Source: Armatimonadota bacterium (GTDB lineage: Bacteria; Armatimonadota; Zipacnadia; JAUWAU01). Taken from it: a stretch of DNA of 64,000 bases. The position numbers were made by a program, and so were the translations under genes. The stretch covers positions 1-64,000 of the forward strand of contig JAUWAU010000019.1 of NCBI GenBank assembly GCA_030601885.1. The letters run 5' to 3'. The notes below the pieces were generated by a model. It was not told the DNA's origin. It saw only the letters and a list, made by a program, of their open reading frames with translations, and searched no databases. The number at the start of each line of letters is the position of its first letter. The first letter of the stretch is position 1. Shown one piece after another: positions 27,263-36,318 of this stretch.

Positions 27263-29239
27263 GTGCGATCCGAGACCGACGACGCGGAACTTGAGTTATA
27301 CCGCGACCTGATCGACTATCCGGAATCCTTCGAAGACGGCTTTAACTACACTACGATTATTGGCGCCTTCTTCGTCGGCTTCGTCATGATGCCGGCGGCG
27401 ATCTATCTTTCGCTGGTCGTCGGCATTCATCTGGGGCCAGCGGCCGAGTGGACCACAATTATTCTGTTCACGGAGGTCGCCCGCCGCTCATTTGTCACGC
27501 TGCGGAAGCAAGAGATATACGTGTTGTACTACGTTGCCGGCGGCCTGGCGGTAACGGGCGCGTTCTCCGGGCCCGTCTGGAACCAGTACCTGCTGCAGTC
27601 CGAGGCGGCGCGCGGCTTCGGGATCGCTGACAGCATCCCTCACTGGGTGGCTCCCGCACGCAACTCCCTCGGGATCATCGAGCGGAACCTGCTGCACCCG
27701 GACTGGTGGCTGCGGTGGCCGGCAGCCCTTCAGATTCTGCTCATGGGCCAGATCCTGGCACGGCTCAACTGGTTTGGGGCCGGCTATACCATCTTCCGGA
27801 TCACCTCGGATATCGAGCGCCTTCCCTTTCCCTTCGCACCCATCACCGCACAGGGCTGTCTGGCCCTGGCTGAGGCGAGCTCCAAGACCGAGACGTGGCG
27901 GTGGCGCACCTTCAGCATCGGTGCCATGATCGGCTTGGTGTTCGGCTCTCTCTACGTGGGCATCCCGGCGATCACCGGCGCCATGCTCGCGGAGCCGCTT
28001 CAGCTCATTCCCATTCCTTTCATTGAGCTGACGCGCAACACCGAAGGCATTATGCCGGCCACGCCGGTCGGCATCGCCACCGACATCGGGAACGTCATTC
28101 ACGGCTTCATCGTCCCCTTCTGGGCGCAAGTGGGCTCGCTGGCGATGACGTGCGCCACCTTCGTCGTCAATCCGATCCTGTACTACAACAAAATCCTGGT
28201 GCACTGGAAGCCGGGGCTGGGCACCATCCAGACCCAGTTCGCCAACCAGGTTGATTTCTACCTGAGCCTGGGCATAGGAACCTCGTTCGCCGTCGCCTTC
28301 ATCGGATTCGCCAGCGTCTACCGCAGCATTATGGCGCAGCGACGCCGGCGCCGCGAGCACCCCGAGGCGCACCGCATATTCGAGCCACCCGCCGACCGCG
28401 GCGACTTCAGCATCTGGATTGCCGTGGGGCTGTTCGTGGTCTCCACGCTCGGCTACATCATCTTGTCGCGCCTCCTCGTGCCCCGCTTCCCTTGGGGGTG
28501 GTTCTTCTTCTTCGGCTTCGTGTACACGCCGTTTCAGTCCTACATTGATGCGCGCATGCACGGCCTCACGGGGCAATGGGTTCAGATCCCCATGGTCAAG
28601 CAGGCCGTCATTCTCGGCAGCCGCTACCGCGGGATAGACATCTGGTTTGCTCCCATCCCCAGCTTCGATCACGGTCGGCGGTGCGAGATGTTCCGCGTCG
28701 TTGAGCTCACGGGCACACGCTTTACCAGCATCATAAAGGCGGAGCTGCTCATTCTGCCCATCATCACCATTTGCAGCATGCTGTTCTGGCAGTTCCTCTG
28801 GCGACTGGCGCCTATCCCATCCGTCGCCTATCCCTACGCCAACATCATGTGGCCGCTGCAGGCGTTGCAGGAGTGCATCTGGGTCAGCGCCACCTCGGAG
28901 CGCAGTCAGATGTTCTGGCAGGCGATCAAGTACAACGTCATCCTCGGCGGCTTCGGCGGCGCCATCGCGGGGTATATGATATTGTGGCAATTGCGTGCGC
29001 CTGTACTGCTCATATACGGCGTCATCCGCGGCATGGGGCACATGCCCCACTGGACGATTCCACAATTCGCCGGCGCACTGCTCAGCCGATACTACTTCGA
29101 GAAGCGCTTCGGGAGGAAGCGCTGGAAGCAGTACGCGACGGTGTTGTCGGCGGGGTACGCGTGCGGCATGGGGCTCATCGGCATGGGCTCCGTGGCGATC
29201 GCCATGGTCCAGAAATCGGTGTCGCTGCTCCCCTATTAA
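27263..29239 (+). CDS. OPT-like multi-pass transporter (DUF6784/DUF6785-type)
   Basis: 658 residues from GTG 27263, with AAAGGAG about 10 nt upstream; a GTG at 27200 is the longer alternative. At least twelve hydrophobic segments are evident, starting YTTIIGAFFVGFVMMPAAIYL. Conserved blocks such as FRITSDIERLPFPFAPI and YRGIDIWFAPIPSFDHGRRCEMFRVVELTGTR are unlike the classic OPT signature but occur in a family that I remember as DUF6784/6785 from Planctomycetes and Armatimonadota. Probably an importer or exporter of peptides or metal chelates; substrate unknown. Same strand and downstream of the ABC genes, gap 147 bases. Confidence 0.8.
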   Translation: MRSETDDAELELYRDLIDYPESFEDGFNYTTIIGAFFVGFVMMPAAIYLSLVVGIHLGPAAEWTTIILFTEVARRSFVTLRKQEIYVLYYVAGGLAVTGAFSGPVWNQYLLQSEAARGFGIADSIPHWVAPARNSLGIIERNLLHPDWWLRWPAALQILLMGQILARLNWFGAGYTIFRITSDIERLPFPFAPITAQGCLALAEASSKTETWRWRTFSIGAMIGLVFGSLYVGIPAITGAMLAEPLQLIPIPFIELTRNTEGIMPATPVGIATDIGNVIHGFIVPFWAQVGSLAMTCATFVVNPILYYNKILVHWKPGLGTIQTQFANQVDFYLSLGIGTSFAVAFIGFASVYRSIMAQRRRRREHPEAHRIFEPPADRGDFSIWIAVGLFVVSTLGYIILSRLLVPRFPWGWFFFFGFVYTPFQSYIDARMHGLTGQWVQIPMVKQAVILGSRYRGIDIWFAPIPSFDHGRRCEMFRVVELTGTRFTSIIKAELLILPIITICSMLFWQFLWRLAPIPSVAYPYANIMWPLQALQECIWVSATSERSQMFWQAIKYNVILGGFGGAIAGYMILWQLRAPVLLIYGVIRGMGHMPHWTIPQFAGALLSRYYFEKRFGRKRWKQYATVLSAGYACGMGLIGMGSVAIAMVQKSVSLLPY

Positions 29240-29424
29240 GTGGCTACGCCCACGGTGGGGGCGTTCCCGCTGGGTCGGCGCCCCTTCGCCCCGGCCCCCG
29301 GAACGGAACATTTCACCCTGCAAGCGGTTAGTACAGGCATACTCGGGGCCGGCCGCGTTATTGGCACCGCGGTGTGCGCCGCCCAACCCCGGTGGCCTTG
29401 TCGGAGAGAGGAAGTGAGGAGCGG

Positions 29425-30216
29425 ATGTGCTGCAGCGCCGCAGCGGTCAGGCGGAGGGGCTTCACGCTAATTGAACTGCTCGTGGTCATCGCCATAATAT
29501 CGATCTTGGCAGCCATCCTGTTCCCCGTGTTCTCCCGGGTGCGGGAAAGGGCCCGTTGCACCAAGTGTCTGAGCAATGTCAAACAGCTCGTGATGGCGTT
29601 CCAGATATACGCCGACGATCACGACGAGACACTGCCGCTCTGGTGCATGGACTGGCCATGGAAGAGCGCTCTCAGCGATGGCGCGGGCAACACGTGGGAC
29701 GCCGTGCTGCTTCCCTACTATCGCAACAGTGAGCTGCTGTACTGTCCGAGCAACCCATTTCTGAAAACGAGGTCGGACTGGACCGGCAGCCTGCCGCTCC
29801 GCGGCTACGCCATGACCGGGTACACCGCCGGCAGCGACCATGCGGGCGCCTACGCCACGCCTGAGTATCTGTCGGAGTTCCCCGCCCCGACGAGGACGGT
29901 GCTGCTTTTCGAAAAGGGCGGCGCCCCCAAAGACTTTTACGCCGACGCGAAGGCGGAGCACTTCTTCCAGATGGGTATGCTGCAGTGTCTGAAGACGACG
30001 CCGAAGCACGACAGCTCTTACGAGTACTGCGACAACGGCTTTACAGACCGCACGTGGCACGCGAAGGGGAAGAACTTCGGCTTCGTGGACGGACACGCGG
30101 AGTTCCATAGGGAACGCACGGGCCCGTTCGTCGAGGAAATGACCGACCGAACCGAGGACGGCGCTCCCAAGGCCGGCTACTGCAAGAATTCTAAGGACTG
30201 GCCTCACGCGCGGTGA
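29425..30216 (+). CDS. Prepilin-type protein with H-X9-DG motif (second copy)
   Basis: 263 residues from ATG 29425 (GAGGAG just upstream). Leader RRRGFTLIELLVVIAIISILAA with the Gly/Phe cleavage site and E+5; then RCTKCLSNVKQLVMAFQIYADDHDETLPLW, the hallmark segment of the family. HAKGKNFGFVDGH near the C-terminus is the H-X9-DG motif. Paralogous in layout to the protein at 4190 but clearly diverged. Exported by a type II/IV-pilus-like machine not present in this window. Confidence 0.9.
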   Translation: MCCSAAAVRRRGFTLIELLVVIAIISILAAILFPVFSRVRERARCTKCLSNVKQLVMAFQIYADDHDETLPLWCMDWPWKSALSDGAGNTWDAVLLPYYRNSELLYCPSNPFLKTRSDWTGSLPLRGYAMTGYTAGSDHAGAYATPEYLSEFPAPTRTVLLFEKGGAPKDFYADAKAEHFFQMGMLQCLKTTPKHDSSYEYCDNGFTDRTWHAKGKNFGFVDGHAEFHRERTGPFVEEMTDRTEDGAPKAGYCKNSKDWPHAR

Positions 30217-30274
30217 CGCATCGGCGCAGCCCGCTACGCCCTACGGGCCGGCGCACGGAGGGGGGCATGCGACG

Positions 30275-30889
30275 GTGTTGGCGCGATCGGGAAGCAGGAT
30301 CGGGGTGCTATTGGGTGTCGTTGTGGTGGTGGTGTGGAGCGTGGCGGCTGCGGCAGAGCAGCGCAAGCAGCCGCAGTTCCGCGTTCGGCCGCGGCTCGGC
30401 CCAAGTGCCGCCATAGACCTACTAGCGCACTTCCGGCCCGGCCTCAAGCCGGAAGAGATGCAGAAGCTGGACTTCGACAAGTCCATCGGCTTCTTTCAGG
30501 GCCGGGAGCCCCATGCGGCTGTGCTGTGCCTCAAGGACGACGAACTGAGATTCCCCGCCGAGCGCGCTCCCATCTTCCTCTTCGTCTCCGCCATTGACTT
30601 GCACCAATTCGATGGCGCCTTTGGCGGTTTGGGGCGGGGCATCTACGCGGCCGTCGGCTCCGGCGGCGACGACGCTATCGCCATCTACAGATTCGCCCAG
30701 CGCAAGAGTCCCCTCCGGAAGGCCACCACAAAAAAGCACGACATGCCCCGCGAGTCGCCGCAGCCTCGATACCTCGTTCAACAGCCGCGCGGCAGCGGGG
30801 CCTTTACGCTCCACATGCTGGTGGGCAAGCGCCGCTACGAGTGGGTACTGCTCGAGCCAAAGCCCACCGAGGCCGAGAAGAAGCCTTAG
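30275..30889 (+). CDS. Secreted protein of unknown function
   Basis: 204 residues beginning at GTG 30275 (a G-rich GGAGG run lies about 12 nt upstream). Signal peptide IGVLLGVVVVVVWSVAAAA. The mature part is basic and mixed alpha/beta (LDFDKSIGFFQGREPHAAVLCLKDDELRF) with Gly-rich GAFGGLGRGIYAAVGSGGDDA. No family recognised. Same direction as the prepilin-like gene before it. Confidence 0.6.
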   Translation: MLARSGSRIGVLLGVVVVVVWSVAAAAEQRKQPQFRVRPRLGPSAAIDLLAHFRPGLKPEEMQKLDFDKSIGFFQGREPHAAVLCLKDDELRFPAERAPIFLFVSAIDLHQFDGAFGGLGRGIYAAVGSGGDDAIAIYRFAQRKSPLRKATTKKHDMPRESPQPRYLVQQPRGSGAFTLHMLVGKRRYEWVLLEPKPTEAEKKP

Positions 30890-30907
30890 TCTTGCCGCCC
30901 GCATCGC

Positions 30908-31228
30908 CTACACGGCGCTGGGATAACGGCCGGCCTTCTGCGTCTCATTCACCATCGCCAGGAAGTTCTCCGGCTTCGCCGCCACCATGACGCTGTGGCT
31001 GCTGCCCATGATGAAGCCGCCGCCGGGAGCGCAATGCCGCACCGCGTGGCGGGCCTCCTGGCGCACGTCCTCCTCGGTGCCCATGCAGAGCGTATGCGAA
31101 GCGACGCCGCCCCACAGAGGGAGTTTATCGCCGCACGAGTGCCACAGCACAGGGGCACCACGGCGCTTGACCGCCTGGCAGCGCCTCCTCGGCACTTCCA
31201 GGCCGGCCGTGGCTTTTGCCTTCGGCAC
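30908..31228 (-). pseudogene. Remnant of a uroporphyrinogen-decarboxylase-like gene with internal deletion
   Basis: The frame encodes GAPVLWHSCGDK directly joined to LPLWGGVASHTLCMGTEEDV and then CAPGGGFIMGSSHSV and PENFLAMVNETQKAGRYP. These are the HSCGN strand and the C-terminal strands of UroD/MtaA-like (beta/alpha)8 proteins, but the ~40 residues that normally lie between the first two blocks are missing, and so is the whole N-terminal two thirds. Upstream codons (MPKAKATAGL) look random. I call it a decayed fragment rather than a gene. Confidence 0.7.
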
Positions 31229-31338
31229 CGTTTCGCTGTTGCGGCCGCGCAGAGGAAGAGGTTAAGACGGCGGCGAAGCTACGTAGGCGAGCAGTGGCTT
31301 GGCATACGCCGCTGCTGCCGCGTAGGAGCGTGAGTGCG

Positions 31339-32157
31339 ATGGATAGAGCTTGGGCAACATTTGCGGCCCTGTTGATGATGACGATCGCGGGCGCCTGCGC
31401 CAAAGAGGACGCCGCGCCCTCGTCAGATGCCGCCGGGGATGCGGGCAGCGCAGCCGCTGCGAAAGCGCAGCCCGCCGCAGAGGACAAGTGGGCCGAGCAG
31501 CGGCGTCGCATGGTTGAGAAGCAGATCCAGGCGAAGGGTGTCTGGGACCTTCGGACTCCCGTCACCGACAAGCGCGTGATCCGGGCAATGCTCACGGTGC
31601 CCCGGCACGAGTTCGTCCCAAAGTGGACTCGGCATCTGGCGTACGCTGATAGGCCTCTGCAGATCGGGGAGGGGCAGACGATCTCTCAGCCCTACATGGT
31701 GGCCTTCATGACGGAGCAGCTCAAACTGAAGCCCGCTGACAGCGTCCTGGAGATCGGCACTGGCTCCGGCTATCAGGCGGCCATCCTGGGGGAGATGGTC
31801 AAGCAGGTGTACACTATCGAAATCGTTGAGGCCCTCGGCAAGCGGGCGGCGGAGACGCTGAAGCGACTCGGCTACAAGAACGTAACCACCAAAATCGGCG
31901 ATGGGTATCGGGGCTGGCCGGAGCATCAGCCCTTCGATGCGATAATCGTCACCTGCGCGCCGGACCACATTCCGCAGCCGCTCAAAGACCAGCTCAACGA
32001 GGGCGGCCGGATGGTAATCCCCGTGGGTGAGCCGGGGTGGCGGCAGGAGCTGTATCTTCTGCAGAAGCGCCGAGGTAAGATCGTCGAAACGGCTGTCCTC
32101 CCCGTGGCATTTGTGCCGATGACCGGCGAGGCGGAAGGCAAACGCGCCGCCCCGTAG
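31339..32157 (+). CDS. pcm: Protein-L-isoaspartate O-methyltransferase with lipoprotein-like signal
   Basis: 272 residues from ATG 31339. The N-terminus is a signal peptide with a lipobox-like end (ALLMMTIAGAC, Cys at about residue 20), then an Ala/Ser/Asp linker to residue 50. The catalytic domain follows: EFVPKW, GEGQTISQPYMVAFMTEQL, and the SAM motif VLEIGTGSGYQAAIL. Pcm transfers a methyl group to isoaspartyl residues to start repair of damaged proteins. Export of a SAM-dependent enzyme is odd; signal-bearing homologues exist but their methyl donor supply is unclear. Its longer upstream frame overlaps the UroD remnant and has no signal. Confidence 0.9.
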   Translation: MDRAWATFAALLMMTIAGACAKEDAAPSSDAAGDAGSAAAAKAQPAAEDKWAEQRRRMVEKQIQAKGVWDLRTPVTDKRVIRAMLTVPRHEFVPKWTRHLAYADRPLQIGEGQTISQPYMVAFMTEQLKLKPADSVLEIGTGSGYQAAILGEMVKQVYTIEIVEALGKRAAETLKRLGYKNVTTKIGDGYRGWPEHQPFDAIIVTCAPDHIPQPLKDQLNEGGRMVIPVGEPGWRQELYLLQKRRGKIVETAVLPVAFVPMTGEAEGKRAAP

Positions 32158-32236
32158 CAGTGGCCGAGGCAGTGCGCGCTGCGATGCAGGCGGCGCGTTG
32201 TTCCCTCTGGGCGGAGACTCGGATCAGCATTGCTCC

Positions 32237-35200
32237 ATGGAGACCGAACGCCGACCCCCACAAATCGGCCAGATCATCTTCACCGCCGTAATCGGCGTTT
32301 TCCTCGTCCTCAACTGGCGTGGGCTCTTCACCTCGTTGTACGGCGTGGACACGGCCATCCTTCTGACCATCATCGGCGGCCACAGGATCTTCTTCGACGC
32401 CCTCGCCTCCCTGCTGAGACGCCAGATATCCGTGGACCTGGCCATCGCCATCGCCGCGGCCGCGGCGTTGGCCATTGGCCAGTATCTGGCGGCGGCCGAA
32501 GTCATCTTCATCATGCTCATTGGCGAGAGCCTGGAGAGCTTCGCCGTGAGTCGGACGAGGGTGTCCATCCGGCGGCTGTTGGATCTGTCCCCGCGGATGG
32601 CCACCATCCGTCGCGACGGTGAGGAGCATGAGATTCCCGCGGAGCGTGTCCGGCCCGGCGATATCGTCATCGTGCGCCCTGGCGAGCGCATCCCGGTTGA
32701 CGGCGTGGTGGTGGACGGGAGCTCATCGGTCAACGAGAGCACCATCACCGGGGAGTCCATGCCCGCCGATAAGCATGCGGGCGATGAGGTGTACACCGGA
32801 ACGCTCAACGAGCTGGGGGCCCTCGAGATCGAAGCACGTCGCGTGGGCGAGGACACGACGCTGGCCAAGATCATTCATTTAGTCGAGGAGGCACAGGAGC
32901 ATCGCGCACCGGTGCAGCGCCTGGCCGACCGGTATGCCACGTACTTCGTGCCCATCGTTATCGTGGCGGCCGCGCTCACTCTCGTATTCACCAGAGAGAT
33001 GCTGCGCGCCGTCTCCGTGCTGATCATCGCCTGTCCCTGTGCTCTCGTGCTGGCCACTCCAACGGCTGTTGTGGCGAGCATCGGCTGGCTGGCTCGAAGG
33101 GGCATCCTGGTCAAAGGGGGGGCCTATCTCGAGCAGGTCGGGCGCGTAGACGCACTCTTGCTGGACAAGACGGGCACGGTGACGGAGGGGCGGCCCGAGC
33201 TGGCGGAGGTGCTGACCTTCCGCGAGTACAGCGCCGAAAGCGTGCTACGTCTGGCCGCGTCGGCGGAGGCCCCGTCCGAGCACCTCATCGCTCGGCTGAT
33301 AGCTGCCGAGGCGCGCGTACGTCGCCTTCGTGTCGAGGCCCCGGAGGACTTCACTGTGCGACCGGGGCTCGGGGTCGAGGCACGCGTCGCGGGCGAGCGC
33401 GTGCTCGTCGGCAACCGACAGCTCCTGGCAGAGGGTGGAGTCGAGCTGCCGCCCGAAGCGGCCGATGTCGTCCACAGCCAGGAGGAGGACGGCCGCACGG
33501 TCGCGTTGGTGGCGGCCGGAGGCACGCTCGTGGGCGCCGTGGTGGTGCACGATCGGCTGCGCGCGGGGGCCCGCGAGACCATCAGCCGGTTGCGGGAACT
33601 CGGTGTGCAGGACATCACCCTGGTGACGGGCGACAATGAGCGAGTGGCCCGGGCCGTGGCTGCCGAGGTGGGTATTACCGAGTTCAGTGCGGATCTTCTG
33701 CCGGATGGCAAAGTGGAGAAGGTGCGCGAGCTGCAGGGCCGTGGGCGCACGGTGGCGATGGTGGGCGATGGGGTGAACGATGCCCCGTCGCTGGTGGCGG
33801 CCGACGTCGGCATCGCCATGGGCACCATCGGCACGGATGTGACCGTGGAGGCCGCGGATGTGGTCCTCATCGCCGACGAATTGCCCCGCCTCGCGGCACT
33901 GGTGGAGACGAGCCGCCGCACCCTGGGCACGATCCGCCAGAATATCCTGTATTTCGCCATCCTGTTCAATTTCGCCGCCGTCATGGCGGCTGCTTTCGGC
34001 TACGTCCAGCCCGTTGTGGCGGCGGTGGTCCACCAGGTCTCATCGCTGCTCGTGGTGTGCAACTCGCTGCGGCTGTTGCTGCGCCGCGCACAGCCACCTC
34101 AGGCCATTGCGCGGCTCTGGGAGAGGGCCTCGGCGCTGGTTGAGGGGGCTGGTAGATGGCTTGGCGGGATCGACTGGGGCCGGGGTTGGGGTTGGCTGTG
34201 GGCGCATCGCCGGCGGGTGGGCGAGTGGGCTCTGGCGGCGGCGGTTGCCCTGTACGGCCTCTCGGGCGTCTTCGTGGTGCGGCCCGGCGAGGTCGCGGTC
34301 GTGAAGTTCTTTGGGCGCGTCATTCGGCCGGCGGTGACGGAGGGCCTCCGCTACCGTCTGCCCTGGCCCGTGGCGAGCGTGACCAAGGTCCAGGCCATCC
34401 AGATGCGCGCCGTGGAGATCGGGTTTCGTCTCCGCCCGGGGGCAGATGCCGCACTGGCGTCCGTGCCGGCCTACGAGTGGAACATTCAGCATCGTTCCGG
34501 GCGGTACGAGCGCCGGCCGGAGGAGGGGCTGCAGTTCACCGGCGATCACAATCTGGTCGAGGTGAACGTCGTCGTCCACTACTCGGTACACGATCCCGTG
34601 GCGTATCTGCTCAACGCCTCTGAGCCCGACCGCCTCCTGAGGGTCGCGGCTGCGTCCGCTCTCCGCGCGGTGGTGGGCACATGCACCCTCGACGATGTGC
34701 TCGTGGCGCAACGGGCGGACATCGAGCAGAGCGTTCTGCAAGCGCTGCGTGAGTTGGCCGAGGGGTACAAGACGGGGATCGCTGTGCACACCGTGCGCCT
34801 GCAGGACATCCATCCGCCGCTCGAGGTGGTGGATGCCTTCAGGGACGTGTCGAGCGCGGAGGAGGACAAGGCGCGCGTCATCTACGAAGCCGAGGCCTAC
34901 GCCAATGACCTGCTGCCGAAAGCTCAGGGTCAGAAGCAGGCGGACATCATCGCTGCCGAAGCATATGCGGCGGCCGGAGTCGATCGCGCTCAAGGCGCCG
35001 CCGCGCAGTTTACGCCCGTGGCACAGGCATACCGTGCGGGACCGAAGGTCACGGGACTGCGGCTGTATCTGGAGGCGCTCGAGCGTTCCATGTCTGGCCT
35101 GAAGAAGGTCATCGTCGATCCCAAGCAGCGCGGACGGCGACAGATGATCTTCCTCGACTCCAAGGGACTCAGGATATTGCCGGCTGCGCCGGCGGAGCAA

Positions 35201-35317
35201 CCCGCCCAGCCTCTGCCGCCCGCGGAGGTGCTCCCGCCTGAGCAGGGCGAGGAGCTGCCTGCGCTGCCGACGCCGGAAGGTGGAACGGCCGAGGCGGAGG
35301 TCCCGCCGGCGGAGTGA
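32237..35317 (+). CDS. P1B-type ATPase fused to an HflK-type SPFH domain
   Basis: 1,026 residues from ATG 32237; a TTG at 32198 is an alternative. Residues 1-620 form a P1B ATPase: TGES loop (ITGESMPADKH), metal-site CPC helix (IIACPCALVLATPTA, about 265), phosphorylation site DKTGTVTEG (about 309) and hinge GDGVNDAPSL (about 511). The P1B HP motif reads SEHLIARLI, so the Pro is lost. No N-terminal CxxC metal-binding domain. A further membrane helix (ALAAAVALYGLSGVFVV, about 670) begins an SPFH/HflK module with VRPGEVAVVKFFGRV and a helical Ala/Glu-rich tail ending in a Pro/Glu-rich stretch. One continuous frame. Followed by hflC- and hflK-like genes, suggesting a membrane complex. Confidence 0.9.
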   Translation: METERRPPQIGQIIFTAVIGVFLVLNWRGLFTSLYGVDTAILLTIIGGHRIFFDALASLLRRQISVDLAIAIAAAAALAIGQYLAAAEVIFIMLIGESLESFAVSRTRVSIRRLLDLSPRMATIRRDGEEHEIPAERVRPGDIVIVRPGERIPVDGVVVDGSSSVNESTITGESMPADKHAGDEVYTGTLNELGALEIEARRVGEDTTLAKIIHLVEEAQEHRAPVQRLADRYATYFVPIVIVAAALTLVFTREMLRAVSVLIIACPCALVLATPTAVVASIGWLARRGILVKGGAYLEQVGRVDALLLDKTGTVTEGRPELAEVLTFREYSAESVLRLAASAEAPSEHLIARLIAAEARVRRLRVEAPEDFTVRPGLGVEARVAGERVLVGNRQLLAEGGVELPPEAADVVHSQEEDGRTVALVAAGGTLVGAVVVHDRLRAGARETISRLRELGVQDITLVTGDNERVARAVAAEVGITEFSADLLPDGKVEKVRELQGRGRTVAMVGDGVNDAPSLVAADVGIAMGTIGTDVTVEAADVVLIADELPRLAALVETSRRTLGTIRQNILYFAILFNFAAVMAAAFGYVQPVVAAVVHQVSSLLVVCNSLRLLLRRAQPPQAIARLWERASALVEGAGRWLGGIDWGRGWGWLWAHRRRVGEWALAAAVALYGLSGVFVVRPGEVAVVKFFGRVIRPAVTEGLRYRLPWPVASVTKVQAIQMRAVEIGFRLRPGADAALASVPAYEWNIQHRSGRYERRPEEGLQFTGDHNLVEVNVVVHYSVHDPVAYLLNASEPDRLLRVAAASALRAVVGTCTLDDVLVAQRADIEQSVLQALRELAEGYKTGIAVHTVRLQDIHPPLEVVDAFRDVSSAEEDKARVIYEAEAYANDLLPKAQGQKQADIIAAEAYAAAGVDRAQGAAAQFTPVAQAYRAGPKVTGLRLYLEALERSMSGLKKVIVDPKQRGRRQMIFLDSKGLRILPAAPAEQPAQPLPPAEVLPPEQGEELPALPTPEGGTAEAEVPPAE

Positions 35318-35360
35318 CATCGGGCCCCGTTGCACCTCACTGCAAGAGGGTGTACATCGT

Positions 35361-36293
35361 ATGACGAGGCAGAATTGGCGCACCATCGTACTGGTCGCCG
35401 TGCTCTCAGCGCTCGCGTGGCGGACGTTCTTCACCGTGGACGAGACGCAACACGTCATCGTCACGCAATTCGGTCGGCCCATGCGGCAGATCGTGGGCGG
35501 TCCGGGGCTGCACGCAAAGCTCCCATTTCAGTCCCTCGTTCGGTTCGACAACCGGCTTCTGCTGTACGACCCTACCGCCTCCGAGTTCCTCACCATGGAC
35601 AAGAAGAACGTGCTGATCGATACGTACGTTGGCTGGCAGATCAGCGATCCGCTTCGGTTCTTGCAGGCTGTCACCAACGTTGCCGGCGCTGAGCTGCGAC
35701 TGCACGACATCGTCTGGGCCGAGCTTGCGGCCACCTTGGGGGAACACCCTCTGGATGCCCTCGTCGCCAGTGATGCGCCGGTGAAGATGGAGCAGATCAT
35801 GCGCGCGGTCCGAGACAACTGCGCCGACGGGATTCACCGCTGTGCCGCCGAGGAACGGCCTCTGGGCATGCCGATGGCGGCGTACGGGATTGAGATCGTC
35901 GATGTGCGGATAAAGCGCATCAATCTCCCCGAGCAGAACAAGCAGAGCGTCTTCGATCGCATGAGGGCCGAGCGCGAGCGTGATGCAAAGCGGTACCGCG
36001 CCGAAGGCGATCAGGAAGCGCTCAAGATCCGCGCCGACGCCGACAAGCAAAGAGAAGTGCTCCTCTCGGAGGCGTACCGCGAGGCGGGGCGCATAAAGGG
36101 CGAGGGGGAGGCAACGGCGACGCGCATCTACGCCGAGGCGTACAATCGCGATCCGGAGTTCTACAAGCTCACCCGCACGCTTGAAGCATACGAGAAGGTA
36201 TTTGACAAGAACACGACAGCGCTCCTATCGTCAGATTCCGAGCTACTCCGAATCATGACGCGCGGGCCGAAGGCCGCCCAGGAGGGGAGATAA
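35361..36293 (+). CDS. hflC: HflC-like SPFH protein
   Basis: 310 residues from ATG 35361. Single N-terminal membrane helix (TIVLVAVLSALAWRTFF), then the SPFH core TVDETQHVIVTQFGRPMRQI and GLHAKLPFQSLVRFDNRLL, matching HflC. The long Arg/Glu-rich helix (FDRMRAERERDAKRYRAEGDQEALKI) and YAEAYNRDPEFYKLTRTLEAYEK close the family pattern. HflC with HflK forms a large cage around FtsH and modulates membrane-protein quality control. Its gene lies 43 bases after the ATPase::HflK fusion and 25 before hflK. Confidence 0.92.
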   Translation: MTRQNWRTIVLVAVLSALAWRTFFTVDETQHVIVTQFGRPMRQIVGGPGLHAKLPFQSLVRFDNRLLLYDPTASEFLTMDKKNVLIDTYVGWQISDPLRFLQAVTNVAGAELRLHDIVWAELAATLGEHPLDALVASDAPVKMEQIMRAVRDNCADGIHRCAAEERPLGMPMAAYGIEIVDVRIKRINLPEQNKQSVFDRMRAERERDAKRYRAEGDQEALKIRADADKQREVLLSEAYREAGRIKGEGEATATRIYAEAYNRDPEFYKLTRTLEAYEKVFDKNTTALLSSDSELLRIMTRGPKAAQEGR

Positions 36294-36318
36294 GGCCCAC
36301 AACGGTCGAGTGGAAGAT

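Noticed and set aside
27488..29386. 632-codon minus-strand open frame
   Set aside because: Shadow of the OPT-like transporter; rich in Arg, Glu and His with no hydrophobic pattern or motif.
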